64,000 nucleotides of DNA from SHLQ01 sp964451305 (GTDB lineage: Bacteria > Actinomycetota > Acidimicrobiia > Acidimicrobiales > SHLQ01), in NCBI GenBank assembly GCA_964451305.1, contig CAYVHV010000020.1, positions 4,811 to 68,810 of the forward strand, read 5' to 3'. Below, piece after piece: positions 33,356-41,961 of the stretch. A program made the translations under genes and the position numbers. The notes below the pieces were generated by a model. It worked only from the letters and a program-made list of their open reading frames with translations, searched no databases and had not been told where the DNA came from. Position 1 is the stretch's first letter. Every line of letters starts with the position of its first letter.

Positions 33356-35038
33356 CTAGCTGATCGAGGCCACTCCGGCACTGCCAGCGTCAACGGTGAA
33401 TGTTGCCGTGATTGCGATGGGTGAGTTTTCGTCCATGACATCGGTGAGCGTGTGCAGACGAGTCGTCCACGTTTCGGCTTGCACCTCGCATGTCATGAAG
33501 CCGTTTTCGGGTGAGAAGTTGCGGACTTGTGGGTTCACGGCGAGCACCAGCGGGGCGAGGCCGCGCAGTGCTTCGGGAAAGGTCGAGCTAATCGCAGGGG
33601 CCATAAACTCGGTCGCCATAACGGCACCGCTGGGATCGAACGGGTCGCTGCGGACGTCGCCGGCGCTGCTCGAATGGAAGTCACCGGACAGCACGACGAG
33701 GTTTGCGTCGGTTCCTCCGATGGTTTCGAGGAGGCCTTGACGTTCACCGAAGTATCCGTCCCACGTGTCGGTGTTGATGGCCGGAACCTCGCCGGGGAAG
33801 GCATTTAGTCCGTGCATGTAGACCTGGTTTCCGAGCACGTTCCAGGTGGCGGTCGACGATTGGACCTGAGCTTCGAGCCACTGCCGTTGAACGCTGCCGA
33901 GCATGGATTGTTCGGGGTTGCGGGAATCATCGCTGAGCAAACGCACACCCAAATTGCCGAGACCGGGCAGAGCGACCGGGTCGCCATCGGTGACTTGAGG
34001 CGACCGGAACTGGCGGCCATCGAGCATATGAAGGTGGACGAGGTCACCCCATTCGAATGAACGGTAGATAATGAAGTCTTCACCGCTCACCGGTGGCGGA
34101 ACTCGAACGGGCATGTTCTCCCACCACGCTTGATAGGCGGCCTCCCGACGGAGCATGAAGGCGTCCATGTCCTGGCCATCCTCGGTTGCGTTCGTCGCAT
34201 GGTTGTTGTCGACTTCGTGGTCATCCCAGGTGACGACCCAGGGTCGTGCCGCGTGGTGTGCTTGGAGGAATGGATCCGACTTGTAGAGCGCGTAGCGCTG
34301 CCGGTAGCCATCGAGGGTCGTGACCTCGGGCGAGTCGTGGACTCGTTGACCAGCGGAGCTGACATCTCCGCTATTTCCTGGTCCGTACTCGTAGATGTAG
34401 TCGCCCAACCAGACGAAGAGGTCGAGGTCCTCGGCAGCGAGATGACGATGTGCTGCGTAGGCGCCGCTTTCCCAGTTCTGGCATGACGAGAACCCGAAGC
34501 GGAGCGTGGGCGCGTCGTTTCCGGGTGCCGGCAGCGTGCGGGTGCGCCCGGTCTGTGAGGTGTGCTCGCCAATGCGAAACCTGTAGTGGTACCACGTGTC
34601 GGAGTCGAGCCCTTCTGGGGTCTGATGCACGCTGTGGGCATAGGCGGCCGAGGCGGTTGTCAGCGTTGATGACACAAGTTCGTCGAAGTTCTCATCGATG
34701 GCGAGGTCCACCGCAACCATGAGATCGAGACTCGGATCTGGGGTGGCGATAAGTCGCGTCCACAAGACCATCGATGCGCTGTCGGGGTCGCCGGACGCGA
34801 CTCCGAGTTGGAACGGAAAGCCACCGTCGTACTCGGGGGCATCGACGAGCTGGAGTTCGGGCTCGGTGGTGCTGGATGTGTCGGTCTGCTCATCGCTCAC
34901 AGCCGCGTCCGGTGAACCCGTTTGTGCATCCGCGGTTCCGTTCGGATCGACACGCTGGGCAGCGTCCTCGCTCGAGGTGCAGCCAACAGTGGCGAGGCCG
35001 ACGGATCCGATCAGCAGTTCACGACGAGACAGAGCCAC
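33356..35038 (-). CDS. phoD: PhoD-type alkaline phosphatase/phosphodiesterase, exported
   Basis: 560 aa. The N-terminus SRRELLIGSVGLATVGCTSS is a Tat-like signal with a possible lipobox Cys. The N-terminal PhoD domain has FQLGVASGDPDSASMVLWTRLI. The catalytic domain has FGFSSCQNWESGAYAAHRHLA, DLFVWLGDYIYEYG, VTWDDHEVDNNHATN and LVVLSGDFHSSSAGDVRSDPF, supplying the calcium/iron site residues. PhoD enzymes release phosphate from mono- and diesters outside the cell. No pho box was identified. Confidence 0.92.
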   Translation of the reverse strand: MALSRRELLIGSVGLATVGCTSSEDAAQRVDPNGTADAQTGSPDAAVSDEQTDTSSTTEPELQLVDAPEYDGGFPFQLGVASGDPDSASMVLWTRLIATPDPSLDLMVAVDLAIDENFDELVSSTLTTASAAYAHSVHQTPEGLDSDTWYHYRFRIGEHTSQTGRTRTLPAPGNDAPTLRFGFSSCQNWESGAYAAHRHLAAEDLDLFVWLGDYIYEYGPGNSGDVSSAGQRVHDSPEVTTLDGYRQRYALYKSDPFLQAHHAARPWVVTWDDHEVDNNHATNATEDGQDMDAFMLRREAAYQAWWENMPVRVPPPVSGEDFIIYRSFEWGDLVHLHMLDGRQFRSPQVTDGDPVALPGLGNLGVRLLSDDSRNPEQSMLGSVQRQWLEAQVQSSTATWNVLGNQVYMHGLNAFPGEVPAINTDTWDGYFGERQGLLETIGGTDANLVVLSGDFHSSSAGDVRSDPFDPSGAVMATEFMAPAISSTFPEALRGLAPLVLAVNPQVRNFSPENGFMTCEVQAETWTTRLHTLTDVMDENSPIAITATFTVDAGSAGVASIS

Positions 35039-35096
35039 GTCGTTGTTTGTATCAGCTTCGACCTATGTCTGTGGGTTCACGTAAGACACAAACGTC

Positions 35097-35606
35097 TTAG
35101 GCGGCTTGGTCACCGTGGTTCCAGGCCTCTTCGCCAGGCAGGTAGACATCTTGGCCGTTGTACGAGACGGCGGTGCCGCTGGCGGTCGGCTCTTCTGGCG
35201 GAACCCAGGAGTTTGGGTCGTAGGGGTCGTTGCCATACGGGGTGTAGGTCTTATCCGAGATGCCAGATGCAAAGAAGAGGTAGATGTTGAAGACCAAGCC
35301 GATAAGAGGAACGAACAGGACGAGTACCATCCAGGCGCTGAAGTTGAGGTCCTTCAAACGACGGACGGTATTGATTGCCCACACGAAGTAGATGAAGACC
35401 ATGCCAAGCGCCCAGATGCCGAGCGCCGACGCACTGAAGGTCACGTCGGTCAATGTGTCCTGAGCCGCTCCAGCGCTACTGGTATCAATATCGATGCCGA
35501 ACTGGAGGACATAAATCGCCAACGCATACGTAGCGATCGCGCATACGACCGAGACGGCGAGGTACTCGAGGCGGCCTGCCTTGTGCAAGGTAGTGAGAAA
35601 GCGCAT
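35097..35606 (-). CDS. DUF805 family membrane protein
   Basis: 169 aa with four hydrophobic segments. Features typical of DUF805 are GRLEYLAVSVVCAIATYALAIYVL at the start, AINTVRRLKDLNFSAWMVLVLFVPLIGLVFNIYLFF and a hydrophilic C-terminal tail rich in Pro/Asp/Asn. The function of the family is unknown. It lies between the PhoD gene and the CcdA-like gene on the same strand, with gaps of 58 and 100 bp. Confidence 0.8.
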   Translation of the reverse strand: MRFLTTLHKAGRLEYLAVSVVCAIATYALAIYVLQFGIDIDTSSAGAAQDTLTDVTFSASALGIWALGMVFIYFVWAINTVRRLKDLNFSAWMVLVLFVPLIGLVFNIYLFFASGISDKTYTPYGNDPYDPNSWVPPEEPTASGTAVSYNGQDVYLPGEEAWNHGDQAA

Positions 35607-35706
35607 GGTTTCTTATCGAACAAACCACCCACACGGTTGAGCGCGGAGCCAGATTTCGTGTGATTTGGGCCGTTTTGCCCAGCGCGATGTTGGGGAATGT
35701 CGACGC

Positions 35707-36303
35707 TTAGAAGGTGCTGCGACGAGCGAGTTCGTTGGCGAGATCGTCGTACAGCGTCACCGTGAAGAGCAGGCCGACGAGCGCAAAGAGCATAAATCCG
35801 GCACCGACGACGAAGCGGTTCGAGGTTTTGATCTGGAAGTCAGGGAACGCAACGCCAGCTGCAGCGACGAGGATGAATGGGAGGAAGAGACCTGCGAGAA
35901 AGGCAACCGTTCCGCCGATGTGGCTGAAGGGCTCGCTGCGTGCGCCGTTAATGACGTCTCCGAGGTGCGGCCCAACGCAGGGAATCCATGCCCATGCTCC
36001 GGCGAGTCCAGCGACTGCAGCTGCGAGGCCATCGGTGCTGGCATGATTCTGGCGCCATGCGAGACCAGCGGCAGCGATGAGCGCAACGCCGAGCCCGACC
36101 TGGGTGACGCCTTCGACTTCGCCGAGCGGCCAGAAGCCACCGAATCGAAGCCATGCGACGAGCATGGCCACAGCCGAAAAGATCGTTGTGACGAGAACAG
36201 CGCGACGTCGCCCGCCCAAGGCAACGGCGGTGCCAGGAATGACGATCAGCCAGCTACAGGGCAAGCGAAGGCTCTCGGTGCCTTCGAAGATGAGGTTGAT
36301 CAT
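35707..36303 (-). CDS. CcdA/DsbD-like transmembrane thiol transporter
   Basis: 198 aa with about six transmembrane segments. Two conserved Cys sit in membrane helices: LPCSWLIV (Cys16) and AWIPCVGPHLG (Cys near 108), with the Pro-Cys arrangement of CcdA-type proteins that pass reducing power from cytosolic thioredoxin to extracytoplasmic thiols. The start overlaps the stop of the upstream thioredoxin-like gene by 4 bp, and the two very likely work as a redox relay. Confidence 0.82.
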   Translation of the reverse strand: MINLIFEGTESLRLPCSWLIVIPGTAVALGGRRRAVLVTTIFSAVAMLVAWLRFGGFWPLGEVEGVTQVGLGVALIAAAGLAWRQNHASTDGLAAAVAGLAGAWAWIPCVGPHLGDVINGARSEPFSHIGGTVAFLAGLFLPFILVAAAGVAFPDFQIKTSNRFVVGAGFMLFALVGLLFTVTLYDDLANELARRSTF

Positions 36304-36992
36304 GACGCAGTGCTTGCCTCAGGTGGGTTTGCAAGAAGGTAGCGAACCGTATCGCCGAGCTCTTCGTAGTCACCCTCACCAATGTGGTCGAATCGGATAT
36401 CACCGTTCTGGTCGATGACGTAGGTGCGTGGCCAGAAGCGGCGCCCGCCCTCTTGCCATGCACGGAAGTTCTCTTTTTCCGTGTCGAGGGCGACGGGCCA
36501 GGTGACCCCGAGATCGACCATTGCACGTTCGATGCTCGGGATGTCCTTCTCGAACTCGAACTCAGCTGCGTGGACCCCGATGATCTCGAAGTTCTCGTCG
36601 GCAAGTTCGGCGTACAGCGCTTGGGTGTGCGGAATGCGGTTTTGGCAGTTGAAGCAACCGAAGGTCCACATCTCGACGATGAGGACCTGGCCATCGAAGT
36701 CGGAGAGCTCATCGTTTTCGGTGTTGCGCCAGCCGTCGAGGTTCACGAGGTCGAGGCGAGGCCCGTAGTTCTCTGGTTCTGGGAAGGCATCGACAGCTTC
36801 GGTCGTTGTCGTGACCTCCGGTGCGTCACCGGTGGCAGCGTCGGCGGGAGCTGTCTCAGCGAGGGCAGCTTCGGTGTCGGCGCTTGCGACGACCTCGATT
36901 TCAGCCTCCTCGGAGGATCCAAGGCCGACGACGGCGAGAATACCGACACCAAAAATGAGAATGATTCCAGCAAAGATTCGTGAAGCCATCAT
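36300..36992 (-). CDS. Membrane-anchored TlpA/redoxin-like thiol oxidoreductase
   Basis: 230 aa from ATG 36992; longer starts upstream add a non-family leader. An N-terminal anchor (FAGIILIFGVGILAVVGLG) is followed by an acidic, Thr-rich linker and a thioredoxin-like domain. The active site is EMWTFGCFNCQNRIPHTQ (CFNC), with later FWPRTYVIDQNGDIRFDHIGEG. It is predicted to face outside and exchange disulfides with the coupled CcdA-like protein. The variant CxxC (FN) occurs in TlpA/DipZ relatives. No Sec codon is present. Confidence 0.85.
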   Translation of the reverse strand: MMASRIFAGIILIFGVGILAVVGLGSSEEAEIEVVASADTEAALAETAPADAATGDAPEVTTTTEAVDAFPEPENYGPRLDLVNLDGWRNTENDELSDFDGQVLIVEMWTFGCFNCQNRIPHTQALYAELADENFEIIGVHAAEFEFEKDIPSIERAMVDLGVTWPVALDTEKENFRAWQEGGRRFWPRTYVIDQNGDIRFDHIGEGDYEELGDTVRYLLANPPEASTAS

Positions 36993-37123
36993 GCAATAGT
37001 AAGCAACGATGTTTGGATTTGACTGTCTCTTACTAAGCATTGAAGAACCATTCCGCATTTGTTCACTGCGGGTGAACGCCGGATTATTCGCCTGAATCGA
37101 CCGAAAACCGCTAGCGTCACGTC

Positions 37124-37687
37124 GTGATCTTGAGCGACAGAACCATCCGCGAGCACCTCGATGCTGGCACCATCACGATCGATCCCATCGACGACACGGC
37201 CGTCCAGCCGTCCTCGGTAGATGTCCGGCTGGACCATCGATTCCTCGTCTTTCGCAACCACACCCGTGGCCTGATCGATGTAAAGCAGGACCTCTCGGAT
37301 CTCACCGAGCCCATCGAGGCATCGAATGACGACCCGTTCATTCTGCATCCCGGCGAGTTTGTGCTCGGGTCGACACTTGAGCGGCTCGCACTACCGGACG
37401 ACCTCGTCGCTCGGCTCGAAGGCAAGTCGAGCCTTGGCCGCCTTGGGCTCCTCATTCATTCCACGGCTGGCTTTGTCGATGCTGGATGGGACGGCCAGAT
37501 CACGCTCGAGCTTTCGAATGTCGCGAGCCTTCCGATCACGCTCTACCCCGGAATGAAGGTGGGTCAGGTGAGCTTCATGCAGATGACCACCGTTGCGGAC
37601 AACCCGTATGGCTCGGGCATTATTGGTTCGAAGTACCAGGGACAGGTCGGGCCTCGCCCGAGTCAGTACTGGAAGAACTTCGAGTGA
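37124..37687 (+). CDS. dcd: dCTP deaminase (probably dUMP-forming)
   Basis: 187 aa from GTG 37124. It has MILSDRTIREHLDAGTITIDP, QPSSVDVRLDHRFLVFRNH, GEFVLGSTLERLALPDDLVARLEGKSSLGRLGLLIHSTAGFVDAGWDGQITLELSN and SKYQGQVGPRPSQYW. The catalytic Glu is in ITLELSN, and HSTAGFVDAGWDG is typical of the bifunctional actinobacterial/archaeal type that converts dCTP to dUMP. It supplies dUMP for thymidylate synthesis. The stop TGA is in the same frame as the following MFS gene. Confidence 0.96.
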   Translation: MILSDRTIREHLDAGTITIDPIDDTAVQPSSVDVRLDHRFLVFRNHTRGLIDVKQDLSDLTEPIEASNDDPFILHPGEFVLGSTLERLALPDDLVARLEGKSSLGRLGLLIHSTAGFVDAGWDGQITLELSNVASLPITLYPGMKVGQVSFMQMTTVADNPYGSGIIGSKYQGQVGPRPSQYWKNFE

Positions 37688-37795
37688 GGCGCCATCACCT
37701 CCTCCGTCCCTAGGTCTCGTCAAGGTCGACTCTCTCCGGAAACGATTTTCGTTCGGGGGTTTGGTTTTGTCGAGGGACTTGAATGGGCGCTGTGG

Positions 37796-38953
37796 TTGGC
37801 CTTAACGGTCTTTTGGATCGTCGAGCTCGACCTGTCGCCGGCGCGGCTCGTGTTGCTTGCGATCGTTCTCGAGGTAACGGCGCTCGTTTCGGAGACTCCA
37901 ACCGGGGTTGTCGCTGACCTGCACTCTCGGCGGAGATCGCTCATCATTGCTCAGGCGCTGATGGGCGTCAGCTTGATCTGGGCATTCGCGAGCACAAACT
38001 TCTGGCTGATCCTGCCCGCGCAGGCCCTCGTCGGTTTCGGTTGGACGTTTCGATCAGGAGCCGACACCGCCTGGGTGACCGATGAGGCAATGGGTCGAGC
38101 TCGCTCCGGCGATGGGCCGGATATGGCAGAGGAGACGGTCGAGCGCATTCTCTTGCAGAAGCATCGCTCGGGCATGATCTTCTCGCTGTTGACCGGACCG
38201 ATCACGATCGCTGCGGGTTGGTGGTGGTCGGTGAGAGGTACGGGCATCGTGCTCGGCGTGGTCTATACCGCTATGGCGTTCTGGATGGCTGCGGTGATGA
38301 CCGAGGAGCACTTCACGCCGGGAAAGGAGCGCAACGCTGGGTTCCGTCAAACCTTGGACGAGGGTTTCCGCGTCGTTCGTTCGCGTCCTCGGCTTCGCGT
38401 ATTGGTCGTGGTCGTTGTGCTGATGGCGATGGGGTCGGTGGCGTTCGACCGTCTTGGTTATGTTCATTTTCTCGACAACCTCGGCGTGGGAGACCTCGAT
38501 GCGAGCGGGGCATCGCTTCTCGCCATCGGCATCATCTTCTTCGCCGCTGCGGTCGGAGGTATCGCTGTCAGCCTCGTGACGCAGCGACAACTGGATTCGG
38601 GCCACGGTGTTGTGCGGGTTGGAATGGGCTTGTTCTTCTTCGCGATGATCGGCGGCGCGGTCGCCGCAGCGACGAGCGCCGTGGTGGTCATTGGCCTTGG
38701 CATGTTGTTGCAGGACAGCATGCGCGAGGCCACGTGGCCGATCATGGAAGCGTGGGCGAATCGTGATGCACCGTCGGAGGTGCGCGCGACCGTCCACTCG
38801 ATGGTTGGGCAGACCAATTCGATCGGCGAGATCGGCGGTGGTCTCCTTTTTGGTGCGATCGCGGAGGCAACCTCGGTGCCGGTCGCCTTAGCCGGCGGTG
38901 CAGCCTTCTTCGCCGTCGCCACGCTTGTCGCTACAAGGGGCGTAGACAAGTAG
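37796..38953 (+). CDS. MFS transporter, start codon uncertain
   Basis: At least 385 aa from TTG 37796. About eleven hydrophobic segments and ETPTGVVADLHSRRRSLIIAQ (motif A region) mark an MFS protein. The open frame reaches upstream to 37688, right after the dcd stop. Its translation (ETIFVRGFGFVEGLEWALW) looks like a genuine first helix, yet no ATG, GTG or TTG precedes position 37796 in that frame. Initiation may use CTG 37790 or ATT 37745, or there is a sequence error. The substrate is unknown. Confidence 0.75.
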   Translation: MALTVFWIVELDLSPARLVLLAIVLEVTALVSETPTGVVADLHSRRRSLIIAQALMGVSLIWAFASTNFWLILPAQALVGFGWTFRSGADTAWVTDEAMGRARSGDGPDMAEETVERILLQKHRSGMIFSLLTGPITIAAGWWWSVRGTGIVLGVVYTAMAFWMAAVMTEEHFTPGKERNAGFRQTLDEGFRVVRSRPRLRVLVVVVVLMAMGSVAFDRLGYVHFLDNLGVGDLDASGASLLAIGIIFFAAAVGGIAVSLVTQRQLDSGHGVVRVGMGLFFFAMIGGAVAAATSAVVVIGLGMLLQDSMREATWPIMEAWANRDAPSEVRATVHSMVGQTNSIGEIGGGLLFGAIAEATSVPVALAGGAAFFAVATLVATRGVDK

Positions 38954-39015
38954 TTGTGGGAGAGACACTGCGTCGTGACGATCCGACACGGGTCTTTGTC
39001 CGCTGCTTCGGTTTC

Positions 39016-39199
39016 AAAGATCACCCGTGGGGTCAGACCCTCAAGGTCATCTTTTGGAGATCGGCCACCCTTGCGGCCGGGCCTCAAGGTGCCCGAACAA
39101 TCCGCGCATCGCTAAAGATCACCCTTGGGGTCAGACCCTCGTGGTGATCCAACTGGCCAAAGATGACTTCGGGGGTCTGACCCCGTAGGTCATGTTTAG
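39016..39199. terminator. Three palindromic GGGGTCAGACCC repeats between convergent genes
   Basis: Copies lie at 39016-39055, 39114-39150 and 39159-39199, with cores at 39029-39040, 39127-39138 and 39172-39184. The full unit is a nested palindrome: outer arms AAAGATsACC and GGTsATCTTT, inner GGGGTCWGACCC. They fill the 249-bp gap between the convergent MFS and EtfD-like genes. The tandem array suggests a mobile REP-like element reused as a terminator. Confidence 0.65.
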
Positions 39200-39202
39200 G
39201 GT

Positions 39203-41893
39203 TTAGGCCGTTGCGTTCTCGGGGGTGTCGTCTGGAATCGGCGGCAGTACGGCTGTCTTTTCGGGGCGGCTCTTTGCGAGCTCGGCGGCTTGGCCGACCC
39301 AATTATCTCGATCGATGCGGCCCGTGAACGACAAGAAGTCGTCGAGCTGGGTGATGTAGCTCGCCGGGAACGCTGCGATCTGCTCGTAAGTACGAACACC
39401 GATCTCATGAAGAAGCGACTCGAGCTTCGGCCCAATGCCCTTGATGACCTTAAGATCGTCGGCCTCGACGGTACGCCAAGGAGCATCATCGCTGTCATCG
39501 GTCATAGCCTCATCCGCGGGCTCTGGGTCAGGAACGACCTCTGGGTCCGGGTCAGCGATCACTTCGATGTCGTCGTGGACGACGGGTGCAGGTTCTGGCT
39601 CTTGCGCCTCGACGACCACCGACGCCGGAGCTTCCAGTGTTGCCGTTGCCCCCGCACCGGCGAGGGACACGGGAGTATCCACCGAAGCGAAACGAGGAGA
39701 CAGCGCTGCTTGACGAGCGACCTCGTCACCATTCTCCAACGCTTCGAGCATATGGATTGCGATATCTGCAACCTTGACTTCGTCCTCTTCGACGCCTTGG
39801 CCTTTCACGCCGTCGTCGATCATGACGTAACAGAATGGGCACGCCGTGGCGATACGGTTCGCGCCGGTGGCGAGCAGTTGTTGGCTTCGCTCGACGTTGA
39901 CGTCCTTGCCGACGGTCTCCTCCATCCAAAAGCGGCCGCCACCTGCGCCGCAGCACATCGACTTGGTACCGTTGTTCTCGGCTTCGAGGACCTGCACGCC
40001 GCCGAGAGATCCAATGACCTTTCGAGGAGCGAGGTAGACGTCGTTGTGTCGGCCGAGGTAGCAGGCGTCGTGGTAGACAATGCGCTCAGCGAGCGACGCG
40101 TTGCTCATGTCGAGATCGCCATCCTCGATCAATTGCTCGAGGAACTCACTGTGATGAATGACGTCGTAGTGGCCACCGAGTTGCGGGTATTCGTTCGCTA
40201 GCGTGTTGAAGCAGTGCGGGCACTGGGTGATGATCTTCTTGGCGCCCATGGCATCGAGCGTCTCGATGTTCTGCATGGCAAGTAGCTGGAAGATGTATTC
40301 GTTGCCGGTTCGTCGTGCCGAGTCGCCGGTGCAGTTCTCTGCTGGACCGAGGATCGAGTAGCTCACGCCCGCACGGTTCATCAGCGTGGAAAGCGCCTGG
40401 CTGACCTTCTTGTTCTTGTCATCGAACGAACCAGCGCAACCGACCCAATAGAGGTACTCGGACTCGAGTGGCTCTCCACCTGCGAGGACGGTTACCGAGT
40501 CATCGACAACCCAGTCGGCACGGTCACTTTGGCTGAGGCCCCACGGGTTCATCTGGTTTTCCATGCCGCGGTAGGCAGTGCCCAGCTCGGTTGGGAAGTC
40601 CGATTCCATGAGTGAGAGGTAGCGGCGCATGTCGAGAATCTTGTCGAGGATCTCGATGTTGACCGGGCAGATCTCGTCGCATGCACGGCACGAGGTGCAG
40701 GCCCAGAGTTCTTCGGTGGTAACCCGATCGAACATCCAGTTCGATGGCACCGCGATCTCGGCATCGACCGAAATAGGTGGTGAGACCTCCGGTGACCCGG
40801 TACGGGCCATGACCTCACCGGTCTTGAGGACGATCTCTCGAGGATCGAGTGGCTTACCCGTGGCGTTGGCTGGGCAAACGCTGGTGCAGCGGCCGCACAT
40901 GGTGCACGCATCGGTGTCGAGCAGTTGCTTCCATGTGAACTCTTCGATCTTCGAAACGCCGAACGACTCGGCTTCGGTCTCGAGCAGGTTCGGCATTGGC
41001 TTCATGGCGCCCTTTGGGCGGTCCTTGTGGCTGAGGTACATGTTCAACGGCGAGGTGAAGATATGGCGAAGCATCGTGATCGGCAACAGGATCAGGAAGC
41101 CGACGAAGCTCGCGACGTGGGCGAGCCACCATGCTTGATGCCAGCCGGCGATCGATCCCGAGCCCTCGATGAGTGTGGCGAACGGGTATCCAATGAAACT
41201 CCAGCGCTCGAATTCAGGCAGCCCGTCGAGAGCGATTCGGTATGCCTCGGCGCCGAAGCCTGTGATCGCGATTGAGAGGAACGTTGCGAGGATCACCGCA
41301 TGCTCTGGTTTCGACTTGACCCGGATGCGATACGGCCGCATCGAACGAGGTCCGTAGCGTCGCAGAATCGCCCACACGATCGAGATCGTGAAGATCAGCC
41401 CAGCAGCATCGCCGATCAGCGCGTACGCGCGGTAGGTGTTTCCGTGGAGGAATTTGAGGGCGGTCGGCGCCTGGTGATCGATTTCGAGCACCGTCGTTAC
41501 GCCGAGCAGGACCACAAAGCTGAAGTACATCATCGAGTGCATGAGACCGGCGGCCGGCTCGCGCATGAGGGTCTTCATGTAGACGCCGGCGCGGAAGTCC
41601 TTGAGGCGGTGCTTGGCGTTCTCTCCGGTCGTTGCCCGGTTGTCTGGCTTGCCTCGCTCCCAGTTTTTCATGCGTTGGGAGAAGACCCATGCGCCCCACA
41701 CGATCATCATTGGCAATAGCGTGTAGAACGCGAGCTTGATCGGGTCTGGGATGTTGCCGAAGACCGTCCGGTGGACTGGGTTATCGGTCTCGAATTTGAA
41801 TATCTGGGAGGCGACGCCAGAGAGTGCGGTGAAGATGGCGACAGCAATGCCGATGCTCAGCACGAGCTTCTGCGGCGAAAGGCGAGATTTCAT
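39203..41893 (-). CDS. etfD: EtfD-like membrane Fe-S oxidoreductase (ETF to quinone)
   Basis: 896 aa. Residues 1-290 are a NarI-like cytochrome b membrane domain with several helices and His. Two 4Fe-4S motifs follow: CTMCGRCTSVCP (330-341) and CTSCRACDEICP (399-410). Two CCG-type domains come next (GCAGSF, CPHCFN; CYLG, MCCGAGGGRFWMEE, CPFCY), as in heterodisulfide-reductase subunits. The C-terminus adds an acidic linker and a helix-hairpin-helix-like segment, LKVIKGIGPKLESLLHEIG. This matches mycobacterial Rv0338c (EtfD), which passes electrons from electron-transfer flavoprotein to the quinone pool in fatty-acid oxidation. No etfAB lies in the window. Confidence 0.82.
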   Translation of the reverse strand: MKSRLSPQKLVLSIGIAVAIFTALSGVASQIFKFETDNPVHRTVFGNIPDPIKLAFYTLLPMMIVWGAWVFSQRMKNWERGKPDNRATTGENAKHRLKDFRAGVYMKTLMREPAAGLMHSMMYFSFVVLLGVTTVLEIDHQAPTALKFLHGNTYRAYALIGDAAGLIFTISIVWAILRRYGPRSMRPYRIRVKSKPEHAVILATFLSIAITGFGAEAYRIALDGLPEFERWSFIGYPFATLIEGSGSIAGWHQAWWLAHVASFVGFLILLPITMLRHIFTSPLNMYLSHKDRPKGAMKPMPNLLETEAESFGVSKIEEFTWKQLLDTDACTMCGRCTSVCPANATGKPLDPREIVLKTGEVMARTGSPEVSPPISVDAEIAVPSNWMFDRVTTEELWACTSCRACDEICPVNIEILDKILDMRRYLSLMESDFPTELGTAYRGMENQMNPWGLSQSDRADWVVDDSVTVLAGGEPLESEYLYWVGCAGSFDDKNKKVSQALSTLMNRAGVSYSILGPAENCTGDSARRTGNEYIFQLLAMQNIETLDAMGAKKIITQCPHCFNTLANEYPQLGGHYDVIHHSEFLEQLIEDGDLDMSNASLAERIVYHDACYLGRHNDVYLAPRKVIGSLGGVQVLEAENNGTKSMCCGAGGGRFWMEETVGKDVNVERSQQLLATGANRIATACPFCYVMIDDGVKGQGVEEDEVKVADIAIHMLEALENGDEVARQAALSPRFASVDTPVSLAGAGATATLEAPASVVVEAQEPEPAPVVHDDIEVIADPDPEVVPDPEPADEAMTDDSDDAPWRTVEADDLKVIKGIGPKLESLLHEIGVRTYEQIAAFPASYITQLDDFLSFTGRIDRDNWVGQAAELAKSRPEKTAVLPPIPDDTPENATA

Positions 41894-41961
41894 AGCAGCA
41901 ATCTACTTGCTGGTAACTCGCAGGTAAGAACTGTGGGCAGACGATTTGACCAAACGGTCGG

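Noticed and set aside
37685..37687. TGA between dcd and the in-frame MFS gene as another Sec codon
   Set aside because: The dcd protein ends at its normal length, no redox motif surrounds the TGA, and the downstream part is a complete unrelated transporter.
41947..41960. GACCAAACGGTC as a TetR-type operator upstream of the EtfD-like gene
   Set aside because: Only 4 bp are symmetric and the half sites do not extend, so chance cannot be excluded.
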